From Pyxicephalus adspersus (lineage: Eukaryota > Chordata > Amphibia > Anura > Pyxicephalidae), in assembly GCF_032062135.1 (NCBI RefSeq), contig NC_092860.1:127015668-127079667 (forward strand): a DNA stretch of 64,000 nt. Direction: 5' to 3'. The notes under the pieces were generated by a model. It saw nothing but the letters and a program-made list of their open reading frames with translations. It did not search any database and was not told the DNA's origin. Position 1 is the stretch's first letter. Every line of letters starts with the position of its first letter. The position numbers and the translations under genes were made by a program. Shown here piece by piece: positions 1-10,553 of the stretch.

Positions 1-130
1 GTTGCAAATGACAGACAAATACAGACAGTGACACAAGAGGAGGAGAGGACCCTGCCCAGAAGAGCTTACAATCTAAGAGGAGAGGGAAGCAACAAACATT
101 AAGAGGGGTAAACAATCATTTAATTTCAGA
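1..130. repeat. Interspersed repeat fragment (SINE-tail associated)
   Basis: The stretch with GACAGTGACAC, GAGGACCCTGCCC and AGAGCTTACAATCTAAG recurs almost unchanged at about 20,195-20,260. There it lies directly beside the SINE tail motif ATTACGCAGCGCTGTA. It is therefore a truncated dispersed repeat cut by the left edge of the window. No coding potential is visible. Confidence 0.6.
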
Positions 131-1489
131 ATAATGTGAAACCCTTCACCCAGTCGTGTGTAAGGCAAACATTTGTTCTGTATAGTTTTTCCCCTATATT
201 TATTACAAATAAACCAAAAAATAGTCAAAATAATTTGAAATATGTAGAGCACATAAGTAAGCAAATAGGAGAAATGAATCCCTTTCCTGTTATATAGAGA
301 TTGTAGTCAATACTGTATTTAAAAAAAAAAAAATGTTATATAAATAAAAAAAACATATAGCAGCTGAAAAAAATCTAACTGAACATTCAGTTGATTAAAT
401 GAACTTTCATTTTAATAAATCAAACCCTGTAGAAGTCATCTATCTGCCAGCCCATGGAGCCTAATAGTAAAGGTTATGAATATGCAGTATGTATGAACAG
501 TTGCCTTATCTGAGGTCGGTAGTTGTGGTATGTAGGGCATGGAGAAGGAGACGTAGGTAATTGCTCTTTTAGTTTCTTCCAGCAAAACCCTTTTATTTGT
601 TGCCACTGATCTTGTTTTGTAATTATATTTAGGAATATTAACTAAGCACAGATTACAGTGCAGACTGTAGATATCTGAGATATCAGTTAAAAAGATTTCC
701 CAACAACATCAGTGCAAATGATCATTAAGAACACAGAACAATCTTCCACTAGGTAAACACGTTCTGGTGACAACTGTCTAAAAATATTTTTTTACTTTGG
801 AGATATTTTCCTTTACTTTCCATTTACACCAAAAAATGGCTGGTGTCTTAACCCCCAACAGTTACTATCAAAAACTACTTTACTAACAAGCACATATTGT
901 ATACAAATACATAATTTAAATAATATAAAAAACCACCATGTGGGAAATTAGTAGACTCGGCTTCTTTGCAAAGCTCTTTACATTTGAGATTTTTTAGCAT
1001 TAACAGTAATTATGTAACCAAGTTTTCTATGTCATTTTGAGTGCGTGGGTGCCATTGTGGGAATAGCACATACTTTGCATATGCAATTCGCTGCACGTCA
1101 CTAGGCACATAGAAATTGGCATATCTTAAGCAAATAAGGAATGCATTACATATGAAGGTTTTGTTTAATGTATCAGTTTTCCTTTATTTAATTCTCTTGC
1201 ACCAAAAAACATATATACAATATTTGTTTTAATTCTGTGCACCACAAATTTCAGGTGGCTCAGACCTCTGCACTGTGCTGTGCTATGTGTGATAGGGTGC
1301 CATTCAAAATGAATGATACTGCAATGCACCACACTGCATGAAATGAGCGGGACTTTTCCCTTTGTGCTCAAGTATGAGAAAGTGAACTATTATGGGGGAA
1401 CCTGGGTAAGCCAGTAAGTCTGGCATGGATCTGTTTCAGGAATTAAAATATTTCCCAATTAACAGCAAATGATTTTTAGGAAATTCATT

Positions 1490-1575
1490 CCTGGTTTGCT
1501 GGATCACCTATGTTATGCCATAATGGTCTAAATTCTCCAGTCTTGGAGAGCTTTAGTAAATTAGGCCTATAGTGT
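1490..1575. repeat. Half copy of GGCCTGATTTATTAAAGCTCTCC-type palindromic MITE
   Basis: The sequence runs from GGTTTGCTGGATCACC to CTTGGAGAGCTTTAGTAAAT. This corresponds to the right arm of the fuller copies at 42,828-42,990 and 43,572-43,793. The left arm is missing. Confidence 0.55.
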
Positions 1576-1677
1576 CAGTAGAGGTGACATTTTCAGCAAA
1601 GAAAGGGAAAAGTCCATGCAACAGGGAAGTAGTTCCAGTGAAAACATATTGATTTTGACACCTAGCATTTACCAACA

Positions 1678-1680
<3 letters not shown>

Positions 1681-1720
<40 letters not shown>
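1681..1720. repeat. (TA)20 microsatellite
   Basis: Uninterrupted TA dinucleotide run of about 40 bp. Confidence 0.95.
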
Positions 1721-1723
<3 letters not shown>

Positions 1724-2789
1724 CAATGACAAACAGCCCCACTGTGCCAGTACGATATGGCTATTGCACCATGTTTCCTGTGCTACACTAGACATGGATG
1801 GAAGGGCAGCAGTTGATTTGGATGAAAGGGGATGATAAACGGTAACAGGTATGGCATCCCTTTAATAAGTGGCCCATGCCACTTTTGCCTAGAAATGGCT
1901 ATTCCTTTAAGTACAAATACATTTAGCTCCCCAGTCCCTACAGCAGAAGAATTCCAGATCTCTTCTGTTTTTCTGGCAAGTATAACCATTTGGGTTATTG
2001 TAAGCTGGGATTTCAGGAATCAAAAAGCCCTCCAACAAAATTTGTGTGTAGCACAGTAGAGTATTTACATTTCATCACATATATTAAAAAAGAAAAATTG
2101 TCTCCCATTTCAAGAAAGTGGATAGCACAGTCCAAATCCTTCATTCACATTCCTATGCAAATGTACATTTTTTCATCTGCTGGTATATTGTGCCAATATA
2201 GCCTAAATTATTAGAGCCATGTGTTTCAAACATATTACAGCTGTTTCATGGGTTTTTGGTTATCATCAATGCAGTGTATGAACACAAGGGCATCTATGGA
2301 GTTGGGCTTCTTGGTATTTAACAATCAAGTATAACCAAGCAACCTAAGCCATCAGAATGGCCTCCAATTCCATAAGTTCCCTATCTCTATAATTAGAATG
2401 ACTTGTACAGTACAGTAGTTGATCACGGAAAATGACTCTGCTGCATTGAGTTTCACATGTGAGCATACCATATCGTTCCAAAATAAACCTGTCACAGGCA
2501 CAGTGTAAGAAATACAGAATATGAATTATTGCCTGGAAAGTCATTGCATAACTATTACATCCATGGCAGTGGGAGGCTGAAAGGAAAAACATCACCAGTT
2601 TCTCCAGTATATGAATACAGAACACAGACACTTCTAAGCATCTATCCTTAAAATTAACTAATACTAAATGTATTAAATTGTGTGAAGTTTTTTTTTACTA
2701 TTTTGGCAATTTAACTTTTTACAGTTCTCTATAGAGAGTAAAATAATATCGGTTAAGAAATTGCAGCCCACACTAAGAAGAAATTATAA

Positions 2790-2872
2790 TATTATTATTA
2801 TTATTATTATACAGTATTTATATAGCGCCATCATATTACGCAGCGCTGTACAAAGTCCATAGTCATATTATT
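2790..2872 (-). repeat. SINE 3' tail with ATT microsatellite
   Basis: An ATT run is followed by TATTTATATAGCGCC and ATTACGCAGCGCTGTACAAAG. This is the same tail as the SINE copies at 22,730-22,982 and 60,020-60,345. Read on the minus strand it ends in the AAT repeat typical of a SINE/LINE tail. The tRNA-like head is absent, so it is a 5'-truncated copy. Confidence 0.6.
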
Positions 2873-3149
2873 ATAACAAAAGACTTGTCTCAGTTACTGA
2901 AACAAATGAAAAATTTGTGGTTATTTTTTATTTTTTTATAACAGATTTTTTTCAGCTAGTAATTGCACATATGCTCATAAAAACATATCAAAAACTTTTG
3001 TAAAGCTACAGGCAACCAAAAGTATATACTTATTCAGTACCAGTTGCTTTAACATTGTCAGGTACACTTGCAATACACTCTCAGTAATTTGCTGCATGTT
3101 GGATATGGACACCATGGACACCGGAGCTATCTGCCTCGTGACCCTGTGA

Positions 3150-3720
3150 CCAGTGGCCACCTGAACCCGCAGGACTGAGCCTGCCCTATGACCTTTGATT
3201 GTCTAGATACCAAATTACAAGATGTTTCCTTGCTAGACCACCTTATCAATGATTGTGATATTTTTCTTGCTGCCAAAGGTGTGTTTGCTAGCAAAGTTTT
3301 GCTTTGCCGACCTCTCCTTGCCTGTCATTTGCACCAACCTCCTGCTTGACCTTCCACTTTGAACTTTCCCTGCCCCTGGATACCTTGCATGGCTGTTTGA
3401 CTCTCAAATGTGACCTCTGACTCTTGGCCTTCTATTGCCTTGTAATCTGACTTGATGTTTCAGCTACCCTTTTGGCATTCTGATGCCCTGTTGGCTCCTT
3501 GGCCTTCTTCAATCCTGGTTTCATCAGATGCCATCCTTGCATTCCTAAATCCTGGGGGCAGCTGAGTAAAGAATTTGTACAACCTGTCTCCCAGAGGTTG
3601 AGTGGGGTTTAACTTTAGGTTCTAAACAGTAGGATGTAAATCTGGTTGAATATTAACGATTGCCCAGAGCTTTACATTAAAGTGTACAATGTTTGATTGG
3701 GGGATTGGTGTTTGGTTAAA
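3150..3720 (+). repeat. Interspersed repeat, family also at 62,930-63,440
   Basis: A run rich in TTGACCTT, TGTGACCTCTGACTC and CCTTGGCC phrases ends near ATTGGGGGATTGGTGT. The same kind of sequence, ending in ATTGGGGGACTGGTGT, occurs at the other end of the window in the same orientation. The class of element is not clear to me. Confidence 0.5.
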
Positions 3721-4285
3721 CATTGAAGTGAGATGACGACCTTACTTAAAAAAAAATTAACTTTAGCTATACCTTTAAGTGCATGCCCTGACATAAAAAT
3801 CCTTTAAAGTATTGGATAGAGTAAGTAAGCTTTAGACGTTCTGTCATTTTGTTTGTCTGTGTTTCTACTGGGGAGATCTATACCTCTATTTATACTGTTC
3901 TGTATCATTGTCACCTAGACTGAAAGTGAGGGGAATACCAAAATTTTGGTGTTGTCCCCAGAACAAAAAGTAAGGGAAAATCTTCCTACACTTATTCCTA
4001 TTCTGGGAACAACAAAGAGTAAGTAATCTTGCCTTAAATAATAATGTTGCATGAAAGTATGTGTAAGCAAGGAAAATATCAAAAGGAAACATTCCTGGAA
4101 ATATTCCTTGTGGTTTAATTTATGTGGAATACACTTATCTGTTGCCCCCTATTCCAACTTTGCTGCTGTTCTTTACAGACATGGGTACTTCTACACCTCT
4201 TTCCCCACACCAGAGCCAAAAGGGGCCACTGGGAACTAAGGCATGTATAATGTTTGTACCTTGTATATATATATGTATATATTTA
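3721..4285. other. Intergenic stretch, nothing recognised
   Basis: AT-rich unique-looking DNA. No exon or repeat signature was recognised. Confidence 0.4.
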
Positions 4286-4289
4286 TATA

Positions 4290-4385
4290 ATAAACCAACA
4301 GAACAATCATCAGGACAACAGGACAAAAGTACAGTAAATCTACAACAGAATGGCTGAAAAGGAAAAGAATTAGGGAGTTGAATTA
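4290..4385 (+). mobile_element. Tc1/mariner transposase fragment
   Basis: The segment CAGGACAACAGGACAAAAGTA followed by ACAACAGAATGGCTGAAAA reads like the catalytic-core section of Tc1 transposases (QDN...HTSKSTTEWLK-type). Related words occur at about 30,200-30,240. Only about 95 bp survives, ending next to the MITE that starts at 4,442. Confidence 0.6.
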
Positions 4386-4441
4386 TCCTCATTCATATCT
4401 AGACCTTGACCTGACCTCCAAATACTGTGGCTGGACCTTTA

Positions 4442-5635
4442 AGCTGCGTACACACTGCCAATTTTTGTCGTTGGAAAGGATCTTTCACGATCCTTTCCCC
4501 TCTATGGAGAGGGGAGGGGGAGAGCGACGGAGCGGCACCCTGCTGCGCGCTCTCCCCTTCACTTCCATTACGATCGGCTGTCGTCCATCGTCCGTGGATC
4601 CGGCAGGTCGGTCGTCCGGACGATGGACGACACCGACTGTACACACGGCAGATTTTCGCCNNNNNNNNNNNNNNNNNNNNNNNNNNNNNNNNNNNNNNNN
4701 NNNNNNNNNNNNNNNNNNNNNNNNNNNNNNNNNNNNNNNNNNNNNNNNNNNNNNNNNNNNNNNNNNNNNNNNNNNNNNNNNNNNNNNNNNNNNNNNNNNN
4801 NNNNNNNNNNNNNNNNNNNNNNNNNNNNNNNNNNNNNNNNNNNNNNNNNNNNNNNNNNNNNNNNNNNNNNNNNNNNNNNNNNNNNNNNNNNNNNNNNNNN
4901 NNNNNNNNNNNNNNNNNNNNNNNNNNNNNNNNNNNNNNNNNNNNNNNNNNNNNNNNNNNNNNNNNNNNNNNNNNNNNNNNNNNNNNNNNNNNNNNNNNNN
5001 NNNNNNNNNNNNNNNNNNNNNNNNNNNNNNNNNNNNNNNNNNNNNNNNNNNNNNNNNNNNNNNNNNNNNNNNNNNNNNNNNNNNNNNNNNNNNNNNNNNN
5101 NNNNNNNNNNNNNNNNNNNNNNNNNNNNNNNNNNNNNNNNNNNNNNNNNNNNNNNNNNNNNNNNNNNNNNNNNNNNNNNNNNNNNNNNNNNNNNNNNNNN
5201 NNNNNNNNNNNNNNNNNNNNNNNNNNNNNNNNNNNNNNNNNNNNNNNNNNNNNNNNNNNNNNNNNNNNNNNNNNNNNNNNNNNNNNNNNNNNNNNNNNNN
5301 NNNNNNNNNNNNNNNNNNNNNNNNNNNNNNNNNNNNNNNNCGATTATCGGGCGATAAAAATCTGACGTGTGTACGTAGCTTAACCTTTCCAACGATTATT
5401 TTTGCATGATGCATGAACGAGTGTTGTACATACAGCACCATTCTGCTCCATGGAGAGGGGAGGGGGAGAGCGATGGAGCGGCACCCTTCCCTTGTTAGTC
5501 GACCACCGTCCGTGTATCCACCAGGATGGTCATTCAGACGATGGACGACTGGCTTTGTACACACGCCAGAGTCCAGCCTGATATTGGCCCTGAGCCGATT
5601 ATTGAGCGAGAACCGTTGGACGTGTGTATGTAGCT
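4442..5635. mobile_element. Composite Harbinger-like MITE with assembly gap
   Basis: The left end AGCTGCGTACACAC follows TTA (4439-4441). The right end GTGTGTATGTAGCT precedes TTA (5636-5638), so the outer 3-bp duplications match. A second element end, GTGTGTACGTAGCT at 5367-5380, is followed by TAA and then by a copy lacking its 5' end that resembles 9,395-9,722. The block is therefore two related copies in tandem. Positions 4,661-5,340 are N. Confidence 0.65.
4661..5340. other. Assembly gap (680 N)
   Basis: Run of N inside a palindromic MITE. Long open frames drawn across it are artefacts. Confidence 0.99.
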
Positions 5636-5680
5636 TTAGAGTTGAAAGAGGGAGTGCTTTCTTTCACATGACTATACAGT

Positions 5681-5735
<55 letters not shown>

Positions 5736-5748
5736 GTATGTATATATT
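5681..5748. repeat. (TG)n(TA)n compound microsatellite
   Basis: A TG run grades into a TA run with a few interruptions. Confidence 0.9.
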
Positions 5749-5834
5749 GTTTGCTGTTCTATGCACTGAACATTCTGATATTTCTGACCCCTGCACTCAG
5801 TATGTATGTTACATACTCCTGACCCCTGCATACT

Positions 5835-5965
5835 TAAGGCCCGACCAATTTATGTCAGATGATTGTCGCTGGCAAAAATCTTTTGTTATAATTTCCAGTG
5901 AACAGATGAATGAACAAATGCTGTACACTTCTTTTTAATAGAGAGGAGAGAGGATGAGTGAGTGG
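5835..5965. repeat. Degraded Harbinger-like MITE fragment
   Basis: Contains TCAGATGATTGTCGCTGG, ATGAATGAACAAATGCTGTA and a GAGAGGAGAGAGGATGAG stretch in the same order as the intact relatives. The ends are lost. Confidence 0.4.
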
Positions 5966-6489
5966 CAGTAGTGTTATGTTTTTTAGGGAAAGGAAAACAA
6001 ATGAAAGGCACCCCTCCATTGAAATGCACAGTAGTTGGCTCAGTTTTTTTTACCTATTCTATTTTAGCCCCTCCCAATGTTAGTTCAATTTGGTCTCACT
6101 CAAAATTTGAAGTGGCTCATTATTACTCCCCTCAGGGTGTCTCAAACCTTTTCAGTTCTAGAAAATACCCTGGAGAGTGCAGCAATGGTGGATCCAAATG
6201 CATGCAGATACTGCAGATGTGTTTGAATTATGCAATGGTGCAGCTGGTGAGACAAAAAATGGAGCTAATAGGAGAATATATATCTATATTACATATTTAT
6301 ATAATACAGTTTATATAATACATAACCTCCTATAATGAATCCTCCTGCAAGGAATATAAGGGACCTATAATGGCAGTAATCTCTAGCAGTCTATTGTAAC
6401 ATATTCCTGGTCTCTAAAAGTCTCCCACTTCATTTCGGCAGTCCAATATTACTTTATTTGTTTGTTTTGGATAGAGTGGAGAAGGGTTA
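5966..6489. other. Intergenic stretch, nothing recognised
   Basis: AT-rich DNA without a recognised exon or repeat. Confidence 0.35.
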
Positions 6490-6766
6490 GGCTTCGTATA
6501 CAGGTGCAATAATTGTCCTAGGTAACCAAAAAATAACTATCGATCATTCGTTAGTCGTTAACAAAAAAGTTCAGAATGACAGGCCAATAACGAGGATGAA
6601 TAAGAATGTTGCTGGAAAAGAACGACTGCCCTTGGGGATCTGTTTGAGGCAACAATCGTTAGCTATCTATTGTGTGTACAGTTGTTCAAAAAATTTGTGA
6701 ATAATCGTTGATTTGTCATTATTCATTCGTTTTCTAACGACAGTTATTGCATGTGTGTACCTAGCC
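6490..6766. mobile_element. Harbinger-like MITE, 277 bp
   Basis: Left end GGCTTCGTATACAGG after TTA (6487-6489); right end GTGTGTACCTAGCC before TTA (6767-6769). The ends are inverted repeats of each other and the 3-bp duplication matches the TWA target of PIF/Harbinger elements. No coding capacity. Confidence 0.7.
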
Positions 6767-6769
6767 TTA

Positions 6770-7191
6770 GTCTCTTTGTTAAATTTTCATTGCTATTGCA
6801 CATTTCTTTCACTATATGTTTCCCGGTTAGCATATTTATAAAGACAGAAAAACAGGGAGAATGCACAAATGGTAAGTTGTACCCAAAAAAAAAGTGAAGA
6901 AATCCTGTTAAATGAAAATCTTTACATAACATACATCATTATACTGTATAACCTTCGCAAGGAGATGTCCAACTGTTCAGCCAAGTTTGTGATTTCATTA
7001 TCTCTGCCCGCCAGTACAGCCAGACCCTTCTCCCCCACTGCAGCAACTGCAAAGTCTAATCAAAACAAATCACCTTTCGGCCACAGCAATATGATAGAAA
7101 CTATGCAATAAAACAAAAAATAATATATTGCAACTTACTGACCCTTCAGTGTGGTGCCTGTGTCATGTTTCCTTTTCTAGGGTGACAACAC
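6770..7191. other. Intergenic stretch, nothing recognised
   Basis: No exon or repeat signature recognised between two MITE copies. Confidence 0.35.
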
Positions 7192-7194
7192 TTA

Positions 7195-7614
7195 AGCTAC
7201 ATACACACTTCCAATTATTATCGTTGGAAAACGAACGACGAACGTTCCTGCACGATATATATGAACGATCGTATAGCACCGATCCTGCACATAGAGTTAA
7301 CGACACGATCGTTCGTAGATATTGTACACACAATAGATANNNNNNNNNNNNNNNNNNNNNNNNNNNNNNNNNNNNNNNNNNNNNNNNNNNNNNNNNNNNN
7401 NNNNNNNNNNNNNNNNNNNNNNNNNNNNNNNNNNNNNNNNNNNNNNNNNNNNNNNNNNNNNNNNNNNNNNNNNNNNNNNNNNNNNNNNNNNNNNNNNNNN
7501 NNNNNNNNNNNNNNNNNNNNNNNNNNNNNNNNNNTTTTTTACGAACGATTTTTTGCCCAATCGATCGTTCGTCGTTCGATTGGAACGATAAAAATTGGAA
7601 GTGTGTACGCACCT
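7195..7614 (-). mobile_element. Harbinger-like MITE, ~420 bp, with assembly gap
   Basis: Flanked by TTA at 7192-7194 and 7615-7617. The terminal inverted repeats are AGCTACATACACAC and GTGTGTACGCACCT. Read in reverse complement, its left 145 bp differ from the right part of the 10,127-10,550 copy at only about two positions. Its right 80 bp are identical to that copy's left part. The middle (7,340-7,534) is N. Non-coding, rich in CGAACGA words and self-complementary. Confidence 0.8.
7340..7534. other. Assembly gap (195 N)
   Basis: Run of N inside the MITE. The matching interval in the sister copy is 10,207-10,405 (199 bp), so the gap is about the expected size. Confidence 0.99.
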
Positions 7615-7617
7615 TTA

Positions 7618-9394
7618 CTCACTGACCTGCATCTATAAAGGAGCAGAGTTGATGCAGGACTACAGAACAACCCCTCATCTCCATAACTTGGAGGGATGTG
7701 GTTTCTAGTCTACAGAGGGAACTGAGAACAATGCTAACTGATATGCATAGGCAGTCATTAGCTCCCACGATTTTAGTATAATTAGGAAAATAAAAGGTAG
7801 CAACTAAGAGAAGTCAATTAACATAATTGTTGGGGCATATATAGATATATATATATTTATTGTATAGGGCCAAAAGGGTGTCACTCCCCTGCTAGCCTAT
7901 CACTAATGAGTAAGATGTGGCAACATTTAGGACCAGTGATGGAGTGATTCTATAATTAAAAAGTCTCCCCTACATTGCTCTAGCAGCATATAGAAATTAC
8001 ACAGAAGATACCAAATCTTTTTTTATTAAAATAACAATGAAAAAGCCTAAATAAAGAAGTAATGTCAGATAACATTTGAACAACTTTCATCTTTATTGTA
8101 TTTTTCTTATATATACATAAAAATTTTGTAACTGTAAAGTAACCACAATAATAAAAGTAACCAGATGACCACATGTGCCTTTGCTTTTTCATTCACAAAG
8201 CTGAGCCATCAATAGGGGTCTATACATCTTAGTCAGTGAGAGCTACAGTTTCTTTCACATTCTCAAGCACCAGACTATGACAAATGAACCCAAATGTGAG
8301 AGGAAGACAATATATAGAAATAAATTGCTTAGGCAAATTAGTGACAGTGATAGGATTCCTATAGAGGTGAAGTTATTGTATTGTGGAGTCTTTGAAGCAC
8401 AGAGAATGTGCACCATTGTGAACGATCATTTATTAATGGAGAACATTAGACTAAACACCAAATTCAGGGAAAAATAATCCATGGGAATAACTCCTTACCT
8501 GGGTCTACATTGCTCTGTTTTTAAAGCCATTTTTTTGTAGTTTTGGATAGAATGGTGAGTGTTTAGAATAATACTGATAACGAGCACAAATCCAAACAGA
8601 ATTCAATAGAGGACAAAACCTTCCAGTGGTGAAAACTGTCTAAAAGTGGACAACCCCTACTTTGGGATCGTGCATAACTAAAAATCATGGCTCCCCAGCA
8701 AAACTTTGAGGGGTGGCCACTTTCCTGCGTAAAATTGTTTACCCCCACCATGACATTGTCCAAAAAGTGCAGCCACCCTGTGAGAGAAGAACTAGTTTAA
8801 CAGTGAATTACTTATTAGAGTGAGAGAGAGATACTAATAATTCTGTCACTTTAAAGATGTAGATTATATGCTGCCCCATGGCACATCAACAGCATACAGA
8901 TTGACATTAGGCACAGAAATGCACTCTTCACTCACACTCAATAAACAAACTACATGCACCCTGTTAAACACACATATATGCAATGTACAGGACATGCCTT
9001 TCGCATGGCGGATTAATAAATGACCAAATGGGGACCACTGCTGTTCACTCCTATGGAGGAGAGCATAGGGGGTGCTCGTCCTCCCCCCTTCCCTTTCCAT
9101 AGAACAGAACAGCGGTGAGTGTACTGTGCATAATTATTCACTGGAAATGATAACGAAAGATCAATTTATCCAAGGACAATCCCCTTAGGTTGATCGTTCG
9201 ACTGTAGGGGCTATGGATAAAATAGAAGCTTTGGCTACTCTATTCTTTTATTTTTCATTGATTTCATGGATTGCAATGGACACAGAGACTTTCCCATTTG
9301 AATTGTCTGTACTAGCATGGCATGGTCATTTCCCATCAGACAACAAGTGCCTACAAGCACATCCTTGTAGTGGAGGGTACACAGTTTTTACTAA
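7618..9394. other. Intergenic stretch with possible MITE debris
   Basis: No exon recognised. Around 8,990-9,200 there are words such as CTATGGAGGAGAGCATAG and CACTGGAAATGATAACG that resemble the interior of the Harbinger-like MITEs, but without ends. Confidence 0.4.
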
Positions 9395-9722
9395 GGCTAT
9401 GTACACACGTGCAATAATTGTTGTTGGAAAGGATCTTTCACAACTCTTTCCAACGACTAACAATTGCACGATGCATGAACGAGTGATGTACATAAAGCGC
9501 TGCTCTGCTCTATAGAGAGGGTAGGGGGAGAACGACAGAGTGGCACCCGGCTGTGCTCTCTCCCTCTTCACTTCACGATCGTTCATTGTCCATCGTCCAT
9601 ATATCCACCAGGATGGTCGTTCGAACGGTGAAGGACGAGTGCTGTACACACGCCAGATTCTCATCTGATATCGGCCTTGAGCCAATTATCGAACGAGAAC
9701 AATTGCACGTGTGTACCCAGCC
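9395..9722. mobile_element. Harbinger-like MITE, 328 bp
   Basis: Complete copy. Left end GGCTATGTACACACG after TAA (9392-9394); right end GTGTGTACCCAGCC before TAA (9723-9725). The interior includes the TAGAGAGGGTAGGGGGAGAA purine tract shared with the 4,442-5,635 block. Non-coding. Confidence 0.75.
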
Positions 9723-9725
9723 TAA

Positions 9726-10123
9726 TTGCCCTATAACCCTGGTTCTCTAGAAGCATAAAGGCTAAAGTTTGACCCCCTGGATATACTGGACTGGGTTTGG
9801 ACTCATGTTTTAAAATCATAAATCATAAAAGGATGGTAAAAATATGATATTTCCAGTTAGGGATTTGCATTATAAAGTATTTTTTCAAGATAAGTTCATA
9901 TGAGTTTTTATCACTAAACTCTTAAGTGAAATAGTCTCACTAGCTGAAATCAAAACACAGTGGTTTGATACAATTTGTTTACAATTTAAAAATTGTTAAA
10001 TCTGCTGAACATAAATGATATTATCAGAAATTCATAGCTGTCCTGTGTTCCGAACTCTCTCCATGTGTTATCTCAAAAAGACTATTTGTCCCTCCCTGTT
10101 CTTATCTTGGGACTGCACATCAC
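9726..10123. other. Intergenic stretch, nothing recognised
   Basis: About 400 bp of AT-rich DNA between two MITEs, without recognised features. Confidence 0.35.
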
Positions 10124-10126
10124 TTA

Positions 10127-10550
10127 AGGTGCGTACACACTTCCAATTTTTATCGTTCCAATCGAACGACGAACGATCGATTGGGCAAAAAATCGTTCGT
10201 AAAAAAGTAACCAACGACGCCGACGAACGAGGAAAGTCGCTGGAAACGAACGACCGGACCGACGGATCGGATTGGACGACGATCGTTGAACTTCGTTCGT
10301 GTGTACGGTCGTTCGTTGATCGTCCATGTTCAGAGCATGCGTGATGAACGAACGTCCGTTCACTTTCCTGTCGTGCACATAGTTCCTCTATCGCTTAAAC
10401 GATCGTATCTATTGTGTGTACAATATCTACGAACGATCGTGTCGTTAGCTCTATGTGCAGGATCGGTGCTATACGATCGTTCATATATATCGTGCATGAA
10501 CGTTCGTCGTTCGTTTTCCAACGATAATAATTGGAAGTGTGTATGTAGCT
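10127..10550 (+). mobile_element. Harbinger-like MITE, 424 bp, complete
   Basis: Flanked by TTA at 10,124-10,126 and 10,551-10,553. Ends AGGTGCGTACACAC and GTGTGTATGTAGCT. It is the uninterrupted sister of the gapped, oppositely oriented copy at 7,195-7,614, with about 99% identity over the comparable 225 bp. The interior is unusually CG-rich with repeated CGAACGA/TCGTTCG words. Confidence 0.8.
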
Positions 10551-10553
10551 TTA

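Larger units (their letters stand above)
131..3149. other. Intergenic stretch without recognisable gene
   Basis: AT-rich DNA with only short open frames that match no family I recognise. It contains half of the GCTCTCC-type palindromic MITE, a TA microsatellite and a SINE tail (listed separately). A 95-codon minus-strand frame at 2,344-2,631 was examined and not accepted as a gene. Confidence 0.5.

Noticed and set aside
2344..2631. 95-codon minus-strand frame in the intergenic region
   Set aside because: No recognisable domain and no supporting splice sites or neighbouring exons; the next frames are equally featureless.
4378..5564. Very long open frames on both strands across the N run
   Set aside because: They consist mainly of undetermined codons inside an assembly gap and flanking MITE sequence.
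7128..7638. Open frames of 87-165 codons across the second gap
   Set aside because: Same artefact; the flanks are terminal parts of a palindromic MITE.
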